Positions 11,151 through 23,287 of a stretch of DNA of 64,000 nt are shown in pieces. Origin of the DNA: Paralvinella palmiformis (taxonomy: Eukaryota > Annelida > Polychaeta > Terebellida > Alvinellidae); contig JAODUP010000103.1 in NCBI GenBank assembly GCA_025642065.1, positions 431,001-495,000 of the forward strand, written 5' to 3'. Within the stretch, counting starts at the first letter, position 1. Each line of letters opens with the position of its first letter. Position numbers and translations under genes: made by a program. The notes below the pieces were generated by a model. It was not told where the DNA came from. It ran no database searches and worked only from the letters and a program-made list of their open reading frames with translations.

Positions 11151-13135
11151 AATATGATGTATCTAACAGATAAAAAATTAAAGAAACAACATCGATACGA
11201 GCTAAACAAGGGATGGATTAAACACTCCACATATACAGGCAGCAGTGGGATTCGACCTCACGACTTGAACGTATACAGTACAATGGGCTATTAGCTGCGA
11301 CATCGGATTGTCCCTGTAACTGTTTAATTGTCCCATTAAAGGATTATCGCTTCACATCACACGCACTTGACTGCTGAGAACCATCCGCTGACTCTTTTAA
11401 TTCCATCATTATGTTAGATAATAGAACAACAACAACAACAATAACAATAGAAGCAGCAGTACCAATGGCAAAAACAACAAAATTACCACTACTACAACCA
11501 CTACAACTGATAATGATGTAATCTCAAACTCAACACTCATGGTTCCTACGGTCAAGGAAATACTATTTTGGGGGACATTTCCAGGATAAAATTACCATTT
11601 TCTAGGACGAAGTATACAAAATCTAAAGGTAATACATCGAGATGCGTGCGAAAAACATATATTTATTCAATCTATGATCGATTATTGACATTTTTATGAT
11701 ACCGCCTCCTCCTGTTTCCTTCTAGCTGTCTGATCTACCGACTTTGACTTAAATTTTAACTAACATGGGGCTATGTACAGGTACTCGTTTTCTTAAGTGG
11801 CTCTTTTCACAGGCAATATTTATTCCAGGACATTTGCTGATTTAGTAAAATTCAAGGAAGTTTCCAGGACCAGGAAACTTAATTTGTTATTACGTGTGGG
11901 ACCTTGTTATATTGACAATAAGGCTGGCCCAAGACCCTAAACTTTGTGACTAATTGGTCAAACAGTTTTCGTCATAGAAACGACAGTCATATGTACAAAT
12001 GATGAGTGCGTTGTAAATAATATTATGCTGGCAAATACGATAATAAGACTTATAACATTATAAATAACTACGACAATATAATATCGGAATCCTCAGTGTT
12101 GTAGCATCATCATAGCTGACAAGATCCCTGCCGTTCTAGTTACTTTATTATCGCCCGTTTATGAAGCATTTACTGCCGTACAATTAACATTTTTCTCTAA
12201 CAGTAGTCATGATAGTGAGCTATTAAAAGATTTGTATATTGAATTTCCATAATCTTTTATCTAAGATTTTATTTACGACACGTTTCGTGATTGATATTAC
12301 TCACCTGAGAAGCAACACTCAACACATGAGAGATAAAAAGATAAAAGAGATTAAAAGTTGGTTTAAACTGTGGAACGTACGACGTTTTGAGGTTTGGTGC
12401 ACGTTCGACTGTCATAACGTTTCCGAAAATCGACTTCTCGGCTTCTCGGCTCCAATAATTGGGAGGTACTCATATTGCTGAGTTGAACGGGAACGTTTCA
12501 GCCACTAAGGACGATACATAGACAGACCAATGGACGTACTACTCTCAGTTGGCTATGATTGTTAAATGTTACATGGTTGAAGATGAGGACGTGAAGCCAA
12601 AGATGAAATACCCATCACGCCTTGGATGGGTGTCGAACCTCTGTCCTAGAGGTATTTTATCGGCCGCCCTACGACCTGTGGCCACCGAAGCAGTTAGGAA
12701 TTGGCGGCTTCCAAAAACGGAATACCTTCGGAGAGCGTAGTAAAAAGCGACCGCGTCCATTGCCTGGTCTAGACATCATTGTCAAGGTCAAATTACCGTA
12801 TATCTGCCATCGAGTCTCTGGAGTAAGATTATTAGCTGAGGGAGCGATCTGTTCAAAATGAAAAACGATAACCAGACATACTGGAAACGACGCCATTGTG
12901 CCGGATCAATAGCACACCGCTGGGCCGTGTACTGGCAGAATTGAGGACGGGCGGTGGGGAAGCTGTCCATATCCTGGACACGTTGATGAGGGGTTCGGGA
13001 AGCTGGCGAGGTGACTGCTTAAGGAAATAAATAACTCGACGAAATATAGCTCGATGTCGCGGGGAAGGCCTGATGAATGGCGGCATGATATTTGTGCCAG
13101 TCTAATTAAAATTAGGAAGCCGCTGAGGGTGAGGT

Positions 13136-13290
13136 AGTGTGTCCGTAAGTGTGTTCTTGGTGTGACCTTGGTGTGTCCGTGGTGTGTCCGTGGTGTGTTC
13201 TTGGTGTGTCCGTGGTGTGTTCGTGGTGTGTCCGTAAGTGTGTTCGTTGTGTGTTCGCCGTGTGTCCGTAGTGTGTTCGTGGTTAAGGTG
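13136..13290. repeat. Minisatellite of GTGTGTCCGTG-type units
   Basis: About a dozen 10-11 base units (GTGTGTCCGTG, GTGTGTTCTTG, GTGTGTTCGTG). The repeat is open on both strands without being a likely gene. Confidence 0.85.
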
Positions 13291-13461
13291 CGTTTCCGAA
13301 GAGAATGGAACTCGACAGATAAATACAGAGTACAAAGCAGAGAGAGGAGAGGGGGGAAATGAGAGGGTTAGTGGACCTGAGAGAGAAACAGAGAATACGT
13401 TTGGATATAAAGCTGAGGTAGTTCCCCCATTAATGTCAGTCGTCGCCTATCTTACATCTAA

Positions 13462-13494
13462 TGACAGACAGATGGACAGACGGACAGACGGGCG

Positions 13495-13570
<76 letters not shown>
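13462..13570. repeat. (GACA)n tetranucleotide repeat
   Basis: It consists of GACA units, clean from 13497 to 13569 with one variant at the end, preceded by GATG/GACG variants. Poly Asp-Arg-Gln-Thr frames are artefacts. Confidence 0.96.
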
Positions 13571-13573
<3 letters not shown>

Positions 13574-14974
13574 CAAATACAGACAGACACTCGCCTTAAT
13601 CGACGTCATACACTTAACACAAAACAAACCAATCATCATTGTATCGCTATTCTAACTCTAACCGACTGCTAATGCCAACTGATCCTGACCTCGGCGAAAT
13701 GCAAACAGAAATCCGGCACAAATTAATCGGCTGGCTCCAGACGATACCTTGAGCCGTTCATATCACATGATTCCATCAGATATTTGCCCCTTGATCTAAC
13801 CTAATCATCGACACAGTTCTGCTTGATATTGGCCAATCAGGCCGAGCGGCATAATCCGGGGACTTGGCACTGTTTACGCGCCGAAATGGGCACCGCTAGC
13901 GACGCACAGCTTCAAGTCGACCGGTCGCCAACTACTTCGGGATTTTCCGGATCAATAGCAAATTACCTGCCAGCCAACACTGGGTGGCGTATGCGAGATC
14001 GGGCGTTCGGCCAAGTGGGTGTTGGTTGGGGAGGAGGTGGGGGGGGGGGGTGTTTGGGTGGTATTTTTGGGGAGTCCTGATGTCTGGATACAAAACTACG
14101 CGAGTCAGGAGTCGTTCATCTTTTATGTGATGTCTGTCCGACGTCGGATGTAGTACTCGGATGTTCTGAAGTGATGCATCATTGATGTTCTTGGGAATAC
14201 AGCCAGCAGCTTACACGGATCTAGAAGGGATCGGTTTGGAATGACACCGAACCCAAGTGGGCGTTCTCGCAGTGCAGCCGATAGCGCACTGTCTGGCAAA
14301 CATCTAGCCCGTGGGATCGAAGCCCAGTAGTAACCGTGTCTGTCCGATGATTCATCTTTGGGAAAAGTTTTCATTAAAGATAATCACATTTCCCTCAGGA
14401 GTAGACTCCTGGATTATATATCCGAGATGAGACTCGCGCCAGGGATATGCAAAATGATTACCCAGTCACCCATCCAAGCAATCCGGATACGGTCTGGATA
14501 CCACCTTGTACCTAAACACCGAGAGTATATGAAAACGAATGGCGTAATATTCGCTATTTCTGTGTCTTATTTGGGCCAGTTATGGAGCGGTCTGATGCTG
14601 TCCGGTCGACATCGACCATAGTCATCCGGATCCGAGCGAGGGACTCCCGGGACTTGGACGGTGTCAGCTTAGCGTCCACTGCTATGATAGAGCGGTGTTC
14701 GCCGCGGGCAAACCGTCGGCTAGCTCCATAAGCGGCCAGATTACTTGGGGGCCAGTATTGCTAACAATCTTATATCAGTTGATCACGTGCTAAGACACGG
14801 GACGTGTCGGCTCGACGACCGGCCCACGGTCCCAGTCGTAACATTTGCCAATCGGCCTTACACTTACTGGCCCGACACTTCAACGGAAAATGGCTTAACT
14901 AAGTCTGTACGCGAGTGTCAGTTTAAAAGATTAAAGACTCCTTCGGGCAATATGTGGTGGTGTCAGTGTCAGAG

Positions 14975-14976
14975 TT

Positions 14977-15018
<42 letters not shown>

Positions 15019-15060
15019 CCCCTCTCTGTGTGTGCATATGTGTGTTGGATGTGTATGTTT
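14975..15060. repeat. (CT)n and GT-rich simple repeat
   Basis: A CT run at about 14980-15027 is followed by TGTG-rich sequence. Confidence 0.9.
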
Positions 15061-15268
15061 TGAAGTATATGTATGTTTGGGTGTATTTAAGTTTCGTTAT
15101 CTCTATAAATCACAGTGCATTCATTAACAATGGTGGTAATGTCAAACCAAAGTGAATACGTTTCAAAGCAAATACGGATAACATATAATAAACAATGTGG
15201 TTCATCTGGATGCGTACACTGATGGGTACGTATGTCACTAAGGAAGTTCTTATTTCGTTATTCACGTG

Positions 15269-15457
15269 ATGATTGATGATTGATGTTTTACGGCCACTTT
15301 TGTGCACAAGGTAGGCTAAATGGGCCGAGCGACCTCCAAAGGTAATGATACGAAGTGAAAGACGAAACAACCTTCAGATATGCCCACGCCGGGATTCGAA
15401 CACGGGTGGTAGTGATCTGTGGTCAAACACGCTACCGCTAGACCACGGAGGCGCCCT
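15269..15457 (-). mobile_element. tRNA-derived SINE, family 1
   Basis: The copy is near full length. On the minus strand it has the GGCGCCTCCGTGGTCTAG head, a B-box-like GTGTTCGAATCCCGG, and the AGGTCGCTCGGCCCATTTAG and GTGCACAAAAGTGGCCG body ending in ATCA repeats. Confidence 0.92.
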
Positions 15458-15591
15458 CGTTAGTAACGTGAAAGTGTGAAATGTTATTGTCCTATTTGCG
15501 TACACCACAGGATAATTTAGGCCAGTAACCTTTTACTGTAGTAAGGCGAAGTGAAAGCTGAAACACCCTTAAAACCGAGATATATATGTGT

Positions 15592-15720
15592 GCGTATGTG
15601 TGTGTGTGGGTGTGTGCGTGCGTGCGTGGGTGTGTGTGTCTGTGTATTTGTTTGTCTGTGCATGTATGCGTGTGTGTGTGACTGTGTGTGTGCTTGTGTG
15701 TGTCTGTGTGGGTGGGTGGT
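15592..15720. repeat. GT-rich simple repeat
   Basis: Imperfect GTGTGC, GTGTCT and GTGGGT units. Poly-Cys-Val frames here are artefacts. Confidence 0.9.
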
Positions 15721-15939
15721 TGGTTGCCTTCACCGTACCTCACCACCCTCCACAGCCAAGCCCACAGGTCTACGCCATTTGAACGCTACACCCAGTTTAG
15801 CCCGCACATAGCCGGACAGGCGGCCAGCCCACAGCCACTACTACTGGGTCTGCTGGAAGAGTCGGAGTGATCGCTTCATTAAGTTAAGACTGCTTCAGAA
15901 AACGGCTCACCGAGCCAAAGACATATCGGCCCCGAGGGC

Positions 15940-16440
15940 TTCAGGATGCCTTTAGATCTCTGCCGGCGTCCCGTTCTCTTACCGGAGCCCGCAGGGCCCG
16001 CCGTTCAGCCGTCGGCACTTCGGACGCTTTATTGGCGTACGTTCAATGATCATCGGACGTCGAGTACGGAGGCTGTCGGGGCTGTCCCGTCAATAGAGAC
16101 ACCGGGCCGGGGCCGGGCTCAGGTGTATATTTATAACTGATGTCGGCGTATAGGTGGGCACCCTCTTCGGCAGCCACAATACTGACCACAATACTGTGGC
16201 ATTAGGCCGGAGCCGTGTGCGGAGGTCGGCGGTGCTTCATCAGCCCTCCGGCAGTGGCTCCTTTGTCATTGGGATAACGGTAACTATACGGCTATTACAA
16301 TACGGAGGGCTTGTTAGTTCAGACAGCTGTATGGCCGCTATAGACGGTATTATTATCATTGTCGACTGGATGATTGCGGGTATAATTTACACGTCAGAAA
16401 CGTCAACGGGTTGGTAATGACGTCGACTTGTGTGTGGGCC
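15940..16440. other. CpG-rich intronic block
   Basis: GC- and CpG-rich segment between the SINE-bearing parts. It contains open frames of 60-90 codons with no recognisable domain. Confidence 0.4.
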
Positions 16441-16825
16441 TTTATAAATGCCGCAAAACCCTAGTCACGACTCACTTGTACGTAACGGTCAAACGTCTAC
16501 GTCTGGCATTGTTTATTCCGGTCACCTGCACCCGTCACTGATAACAAACCCTAGCCTTTATATTTTCTATCCCGGTTACAAGAAACGATCCTGATTAAGG
16601 GTAGAGATTAAATTATTGCTGTGAAGAGTCAGTAATGGATTGCCAAATCCTTTGATTAAGAAGGAATTTTGAATAACCGGATCCAAAAATACCTGAAATA
16701 CGTTACCCAAGATACATCAATCAAACTCTGAACTAGTCCGCTTATATCCCGGTCTGTTTAATAATACGATTAATTGACAGTTGACAATATATGTGTATTT
16801 AGTTTAAAGATTCATTATGAGCAAT

Positions 16826-16985
16826 GGGCGTCAGCATGGCCTAACTGGTAACATGGCTGGCATGAGACCTCTAGCACCAATACCTAGGTTCGAATCTGAA
16901 AGATGTTTCATCTTTCACCTGACCTCTTTAAATTCAGAGGTCGCTCGGCCGAGTTAGCGTGCCATGTTCAGTTAAGTAGCCATTG
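16826..16985 (+). mobile_element. Diverged tRNA-derived SINE, family 1
   Basis: It has GGCCTAACTGGTAACATGG, CTAGGTTCGAATCTG, AGATGTTTCATCTTTCACC and AGAGGTCGCTCGGCC. The body order is right, but the copy has internal deletions and lacks the usual 3' end. Confidence 0.75.
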
Positions 16986-17103
16986 TCTGACTGGTTTATT
17001 CAAATGAGAAGGAACATGTGAAGGGGTCGGTATACGATAGTTTGGTGATTAACAGAAGTTCCGTCAGAATCTACTGTTTACGCTGAATGAACGGGTCTTG
17101 TGT

Positions 17104-17215
17104 TTCAGCTAACACAAATCCTAGTGTTCCAGCACTAAAAAGGGTCGAATCCCACTCATGCCGGTATTTGCAGAATGTGACCCCGAAGAGTGGCTCCTCG
17201 GCCATACATCCCAGA
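17104..17215 (+). mobile_element. SINE-like repeat, family 3 (diverged)
   Basis: It shares GGTCGAATCCCACTCATGCC and CTCGGCCATACATCCCAG with the copy at 43590-43745, which has a clearer tRNA-like head. Confidence 0.5.
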
Positions 17216-17220
17216 TGACT

Positions 17221-17221
17221 A

Positions 17222-17268
<47 letters not shown>
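17221..17268. repeat. (GT)n microsatellite
   Basis: Nearly clean GT run. A second GT-rich run lies at 17632-17692 next to the FN3-5 exon acceptor. Confidence 0.95.
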
Positions 17269-17270
<2 letters not shown>

Positions 17271-17474
17271 CCAAACAAACCAATCAAGCAAATCTCAAAC
17301 GTCAGCCAACACACAGTTTGTACTCCGAACTAATCTAGTTCTCTTCACTAGTGTCGAGCTTTAATTCTATTTTCTCTGCTAAACACCGAACCCTAATATG
17401 TTTAGTACTCACTCGAAACGGAGCCCATTCTTTACTCCCGAGTACCAGTCGGCCCGACATGTTACTCTACTCAC

Positions 17475-17594
17475 CTCTAATTCTATACTCCACCGTAAAC
17501 ACCGTTCCCGGATTTCCTGGTATGGAGGGAAACCACGTGATGTTCACCGCTCGTTTGCTGATATTAACCGTGGTGAAGTTCGGCGCCACCGGAG
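17475..17594 (-). CDS. Nrg: Neuroglian exon: first half of FN3-5
   Basis: The 120-base exon runs from phase 1 to phase 1. It encodes APVAPNFTTVNISKRAVN then ITWFPSIPGNPGTVFTVE and YRIR. It matches the VAPATPSF start and the INWLPSTEGHPGTHFF loop of fly FN3-5. The donor is GTGAGT and the acceptor is CTACCATCCAG. A GT-rich microsatellite (17632-17692) lies about 40 bases upstream of the acceptor. The following intron is 8629 bases. Confidence 0.93.
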
Positions 17595-17982
17595 CTGGAT
17601 GGTAGAGAACAGAATGGTCGGTCAGTCAGTCAGTGTGTGTGTTTGTGTGTGTATGTGTATGTATATATATGTGTGTGTGCTTGTGTGTGCGTAAATAACG
17701 GAGCCACATTACGATGAATCAGGATACATTAGGAAACCCTATCCCGCGCCGGACATACACCTCCCGACGGCTAATATACGAGGATGGCATGGAACAAGAA
17801 CATCGTTATTGCTTGATTACAATCCGCCCACCAGACGTCGCTAGATGTAAGGATGGAGACTTCAGTACGTGGTTTATTGGTGGATGTTATAATTAGATTG
17901 TTTTCTTAATGTCTCCTCTTTGTTAGTTGTCATCAAAATGCTAATAGACGGCCACGGGATATTCCCGAATAGTGTTCTGACA

Positions 17983-18015
17983 TCACTCACTCACTCACTC
18001 ACTCACTCACTCACT
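17983..18015. repeat. (TCAC)n repeat
   Basis: Eight TCAC units in the 666-base intron between the two neuroglian exons. Confidence 0.93.
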
Positions 18016-18260
18016 CTCATACCTGTTTCTGTTTATATGTGTGTACCTATAAGTGATTGTAAACTGTCTGTCTATCTGTCTGTTTGTCTGTTCGCAAAGG
18101 CCGATTCGCGTACGTGTATGTACATTCACGCTTAGGCAGCCACTCGCGGACAAACAAATCAAATCCCGACGACGGATTTAATATTCATACTTCCCTCTGC
18201 GCATAAATAGCTCGACCGTATTACGCGTGGAGCGCCCACGTCTAAGTAAATACTGACCAC

Positions 18261-18440
18261 CTCCAGGTAATGTCTTCTCCTCGATCTGGTATTCATCGCC
18301 ACGACCCACTTTGGTCGTCGCCCATATGGACAATCTGTACATCTGTTCCGGCTCAAGGTCATCCAATCGATATTTGGTCAGCCGGTTCTCGGTTATTTCT
18401 ACCTCGTGTTCGTCGGCACTCGGTTCGTACAAGTTGACCA
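18261..18440 (-). CDS. Nrg: Neuroglian exon: second half of FN3-4
   Basis: The 180-base exon runs from phase 1 to phase 1. It contains VVNLYEPSADEHEVEIT, then KYRLDDLEPEQMYRLSIW and ATTKVGRGDEYQIEEKT, the E to G strands. The ATTKMGEGSEHYIEKTT of fly neuroglian is clearly the same block. The donor chosen is GTGGTC, a poor match to consensus. It was chosen because phase 1 is needed by the next exon; GTATTT eight bases further on would give the wrong phase. The next intron is 666 bases. Confidence 0.9.
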
Positions 18441-18566
18441 CTGGCGAATGAAATACTAGGTTAAAGAACTAAATCTCTAATTAACATACGTAATTAATGG
18501 AATGAACACGGAAACCGCCATCGCTGCTGGCCGCCAAAGTCACGGACGGAAGAGCGCGGAAGATCA

Positions 18567-18599
18567 AGGAAGAAGAATGGTAACACCATTCTTCTTCCT
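18567..18599. other. Perfect 15-base inverted repeat with 3-base loop
   Basis: AGGAAGAAGAATGGT, then AAC, then ACCATTCTTCTTCCT. The stem is unique in the window and is not a simple repeat. It is too short for a typical microRNA precursor, and no T-run follows. Confidence 0.8.
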
Positions 18600-18692
18600 C
18601 GACGCTTGTTATTTACGAAGTACTTCCGGTCGCCATAAACACGTCGGAATAAATTTATGCAAAGTATAAAATATATTCATATGTTCCTGTCT

Positions 18693-18699
<7 letters not shown>

Positions 18700-18741
<42 letters not shown>
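18700..18741. repeat. (AT)n microsatellite
   Basis: Clean AT run of about 20 units. Confidence 0.96.
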
Positions 18742-18744
<3 letters not shown>

Positions 18745-19200
18745 GTTGGTGGCAGTGTAGGCGGAAAATAGGTTGTTCACATTGCTAATAAATAAGACTA
18801 AAGGGAGAAAAAGCCGTATACAATATCTATTTCTGAGGTTATTTTATTGGGAATAGCGAACTTTTGGAGTGAGCAAATATGGTTTATTTAACATTTCAAA
18901 GCATTCCACTTCATTGAATTTCATCCACAATAAATTAGTCGTATTAATTTAGAGATATTTAATAGTTTTTAATTCGGATATTTGTTTTACTGGAAATGCG
19001 GCATTTCGTTTGCGGAAAAATTATCATATTGTTATGACATATTTCACTGTTAGTAATGTTATAAACCAAACCGGTAGGTTTCCCTTTAGGGGGCATTATA
19101 TACACATATCATCATGTTTGACTTTAATAATGCCAGATCAACAATCGTAGGCGTGACCAAGCGGTATGTTCTAAATGTTCGTGTTTAATTTGCGACTAAT

Positions 19201-19201
<1 letters not shown>

Positions 19202-19245
<44 letters not shown>

Positions 19246-19310
19246 CACACAACACACACACACACACACATACACACACACACACACACACTCACACACA
19301 CACACACACA

Positions 19311-19408
<98 letters not shown>

Positions 19409-19489
19409 TAAGACAGATAGATAAACAGATAGATAGATGGATGGATAGCTAGATAGATAGATAGATAGATAGAGACAGATAGAGAGAGG

Positions 19490-19533
<44 letters not shown>

Positions 19534-19572
19534 GAGGGAGAGGGGGAGATAGAGAGAAAGGGGGGGGGGGGC
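19202..19572. repeat. Compound (AC)n-(AG)n-(GATA)n array ending in poly-G
   Basis: AC units run to about 19312, then AG units, a GATA block (19405-19480), more AG, and a G run at 19560-19571. It is strongly purine/pyrimidine asymmetric. Confidence 0.96.
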
Positions 19573-19693
19573 CTTCTTCACACATAACTAAAATAAAAAC
19601 CAGCCACCAAAATATCAGAGAGTGTGTTATAGATGAGGAAATATTTTGTTGTTATTAATGTGAAATATTTCTTTCAATAAATTTAAATTGATA

Positions 19694-19735
<42 letters not shown>

Positions 19736-19739
<4 letters not shown>

Positions 19740-19830
19740 CCGGAATTTCGTTTATCCGACATATTATCATGTGACAAGGTTTGTCATATGACAATATGTC
19801 GGATAAACGAGAATGTCGGAATATCGAGTC
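19736..19830. mobile_element. Palindromic fragment resembling a pogo/Tigger-type element
   Basis: TCGTTTATCCGACATATT is mirrored by AATATGTCGGATAAACGA with a spacer of about 27 bases. GTCGGATTAACGAG-like words also occur at 22880-23095, suggesting one family of small elements with such ends. Superfamily assignment is inference. Confidence 0.45.
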
Positions 19831-20339
19831 CGTGACATAGCGGTAGTCTGTGTCAGACATTTTTAGATCATAAAGATATGCCGTTGTATGTAACACAAAT
19901 AATACGCAGCATCCATGGTAATCACAATGACACTTATAATGTCGTGGTTATTTAATTCTTTTCAACAATTATGACAAAATAAATGACCAGAATAAAATCC
20001 GACATTAAGGTCTGTTTAGCGGAACTTGTTGACAGATGTTTAATGTCTGTTAGTGCGTCGAGTAGCGGGTTTAAATGTTCGCTGGCTAATTGAGGATGTG
20101 CTTCCAGGAATATTAGCGTACCCTCGATGTTGCTAGCGGCCATCTTGGCGTTGTTTTTTCCGAGGCTGAGACACCGGCGTATCACCGTCGGACACGACAG
20201 CCATAGAAGTGAATCTGATAGCCAGAAATGTTTGTTTTGTTGTTGTTCGGGGATAATCCCCAGGCTGTCGCTTATTCGGCACAGCCTCTATGTTGGAGTG
20301 GTTGGGAATTCTTCTCCCCCACCACTTACAGGGGAGCAG

Positions 20340-22610
20340 TACGGAAAGATAATAATAATAATAATAATAATGTATATTTAATAAAGCGCCCTTACTAGCA
20401 GGAGCCATTCAAAGGCGCTGTACAAATAATATGTAATTTAATAATACCCCAAATAATGTCTGTAAAAACCCTGTAATGATTTAAAAGATAATAATTATTT
20501 ATCTGTGAAAGCGACCTTAAATAGGTGTGTTTTTAGAAGAGACTTAAAATTTCCAAGAGACGACGAATTTCTAATATTTGCCGGCAACTTATTCCAAAAA
20601 TTTGGGGGGCTGCAACACTAAAGCACAATCACCATATGACTTGAGCCGAGACACTGGCCCTGCAAAGATTTTGACTGGAGGGCCTGAGTTTTCGGGATGA
20701 CTTTCTAATGGAAACCAGTTCACACAGGTATTCTGGTGCCATATCATTAATAGATTTATAAGTTATTAACAGAATCTTAAAAAGGATACGCTGTCTAACA
20801 GGTAGCCAAAGTAGTTTTTTTAAGAATGGGGGGAATATGATCATATTTTCTAGTATTTGTTACAATGCGAGCTGCACTATTCTGAATTCGTTTAAGGCGA
20901 TTAATGTTATAATCAGATATGCCATATAACAGGGGGTTACAATAGTCTATACGAGATGTAACAAAGGCATGGAAATACAGTTAAAAGTGGTTCTTGTGTC
21001 AAGAATGTTTTTAAACAGTGGATGTTCTTAAGATGGTAGTAGGCAGTTTTTTTATACTGGGTGTGAATGTTCTTTCATGTTAAAACATTTGGGAAAAAAA
21101 AAACCCCAGATTTTTTTTCTGACCCATTAGGGGTAATCGAAGATGCCCCCTTTGAATGCTGGTGTCTTTAGGGGTTTAAACAATTGGGGGATGCCAAATA
21201 TAAAATATTTGTTTTTTTATCATTTAGCTTTAGAAGATTTTTTTAGTCAGCCATAGCCGGATATCGGCAATACAATGTTCTAAATTTTTCAAGGAAGAGG
21301 AGAAATTTAACTCATTGTCAGGATCCGGGGATAATACATTTTGTCATCAGCATACAAGTGATATTTAATCCCATATCGCTGCGCAATGATCCCAAGAGGA
21401 GGGTTTTACATTGTGAAAACCGGGGGACCAAGAACTGAACCCTGTGGTACACCAGATAACAAAAAAATGAATGTCAGATAAAAAACCATGAACAAAACTC
21501 TCTGGGAGCGTTGTTCCAGATAGGATCTAAACCATTCAAGTACTCTACCTGACAGACCAAACATGTCTTTTAACCTAGAGAAAAGTACATTATGGTCAAC
21601 TGTATCAAATGCAGCAGACAGGTCCAGAAGAACAAGTATTACTGGCTTACCTTGATCAATTGACATCATAATATCATTTTTCACTCGAACCAAGGCTGTT
21701 TCAGTGCTGTGACCACTTTTTTAGGCAGACTGTAGTGATTCATTAAGGTTATTATTGATTAAATATTTGTTTAGATGGAAAAACAACTGCCTTTTCTATA
21801 ACTTTAGATAAAAATGTAAGATTTAAAAAAGGTCTGTAATTGTTTAGAATATTACAGTCCAGAGTGTGGTTTTTTTTTAATGGTTTTAAAAAGGGCAGCT
21901 TTCATGGATCTTGGGAAAAAACCCAGAGATAATGATTTATTAACTATATTTGTAATTGGGTTTATCAGAACATCCAGACAATCTTTCACAAGCCATGTAG
22001 GATTGGGTCAACTGCACAGAAAGCATTAGATGACTTTTTCAGCAACTGTCTGATATCAGTCTCGGGAAAAGGGGGTCAAATGTATCCATCATGGATATGC
22101 AGGACTTTTTACCAATGGTTACCCCGTGATAAGGTGCTGGACTGGAACCCACTATGTATATTTAATATTTTTTGACAGAAGAAGTTATTAAAACAATGGG
22201 CCATATCTTTTTTCTTTGGGTTGATATTATTTGGGAGGACAGTTTGACTTTTATGTAATACTTTATTCACAACACTGAAAACAGTCTTTTGATTTCCCTT
22301 GGATGCTTTGATCTTTCTATTATAGTATTCAGATTTAGCAGAGGCAAGGGTATTTTTAACAAGAATTTTACTGACCTTGAACATTTCAAAATGAACACAC
22401 AAACTGGTCCTGATCCACAGACGCTCACAATACCTTCTGTGTCTCTTTGCAGCCTGTATGTTCTTATTATACCATGGAACCGAAATACCCTGAAGGTGGT
22501 CACGGCCAGAGTATTTTACATCCTCAAGGTTTTTTAACGTCCCCCTTTATTTTAAATAATTAGCAAGGAATAGCAAGGAACTTTTACCTCCGTATTTAAA
22601 CCAATATTCA
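20340..22610 (-). mobile_element. 5'-truncated, decayed CR1/L2-type LINE with reverse transcriptase
   Basis: Read on the minus strand in broken frames, it has a pre-RT linker (PWYNKNIQAAKRHRRY, then AKSEYYNRKI and NNFFCQKI), RT palm segments (LLDLSAAFDTVDH, LSGRVLEWFRSYLEQRSQ, SGVPQGSVLGP) and the catalytic YADD (near 21340). The C-terminal block contains RLKRIQNSAARIVTNTRKYD and LWLPVRQRILFKILLITYKS. It ends in a short GTACAGCGCC unit and an (ATT)n tail at 20349-20371. Frameshifts and stops make it inactive. The endonuclease is missing. It lies in the sense direction of the host intron. Confidence 0.9.
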
Positions 22611-22859
22611 ATAATCGTGCGCAATGATACGGAATGGCATTGAAGCCATTGGTAATTTTTATGTTTGTTAATTACAGACATTATAAAAAAATACTCGTGT
22701 CACTTAGTCCATCAGATTAACTTAAGATCTGCTCTTTTGGATAGATCACAAATTTCTGTTTGTAATTAGCAGTGAATGATTATGATTGGCTATGAGATAG
22801 TTTGTAGTTGGTTACGATTCAGCAATTATTGCGGGTGGGTGGGTTAACTAACCATTACT

Positions 22860-23100
22860 GACAACATGTCGGTGTCTTGCTAACTGAGTTAGTGGAAATA
22901 TTTGGCAAAATTTTCGTGTTGTCGGATTAACGAGGTCATTTAACATTGAAATGTCACATTCTGTCGGAACGCGGAGCACGATTTTGTCGGATTAAAGAGT
23001 CATTTATAATGGAGCTAAATCCGTCACAGGCAATAATGTGTCGGATGGTGGATTTGGCGGGTAAACGATGTCCGGATTAACGGATTCTGACTGTTAAACC
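22860..23100. mobile_element. Tigger-like non-autonomous DNA element (putative)
   Basis: Repeated words TGTCGGATTAACGAG, TTGTCGGATTAAAGAG and GTCCGGATTAACGGATTCTG recur over about 240 bases. One end, on the minus strand, reads CAGTCAGAATCCGTTAATCC, reminiscent of pogo/Tigger termini. The other end and the target duplication are not clear. Confidence 0.4.
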
Positions 23101-23119
23101 AATTTTCAATAATCTGACG

Positions 23120-23122
<3 letters not shown>

Positions 23123-23163
<41 letters not shown>

Positions 23164-23200
23164 TTTACCAACTAACTAATATAATACAATTTAAAAATAG

Positions 23201-23247
<47 letters not shown>

Positions 23248-23287
23248 ACCTATCATAACTGTGATGACATCAGTTAGTTGGTAAACT
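23123..23287. repeat. Two (AT)n tracts with a 16-base inverted repeat
   Basis: AGTTTACCAACTAACT (23162-23177) is mirrored by AGTTAGTTGGTAAACT (23272-23287). The second (AT)n lies between the arms and the first (AT)n lies just before them. The structure can form a long cruciform. Confidence 0.85.

Larger units (their letters stand above)
8846..17474. other. Neuroglian intron of 8629 bases
   Basis: No gene is seen. It contains a long TCTA array, SINE copies (9965, 15269, 16826, 17104), a LINE 3' end (11057-11150), a GTGTGTCCGTG minisatellite (13136-13290), a GACA array, CpG-rich blocks (10220-10720, 13810-14000, 15940-16440) and unassigned AT-rich DNA (11160-12500). Confidence 0.7.

Noticed and set aside
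20120..20340. Possible extension of the LINE beyond its (ATT)n tail
   Set aside because: Sequence past the tail shows no reverse-transcriptase similarity; the tail marks the 3' end.
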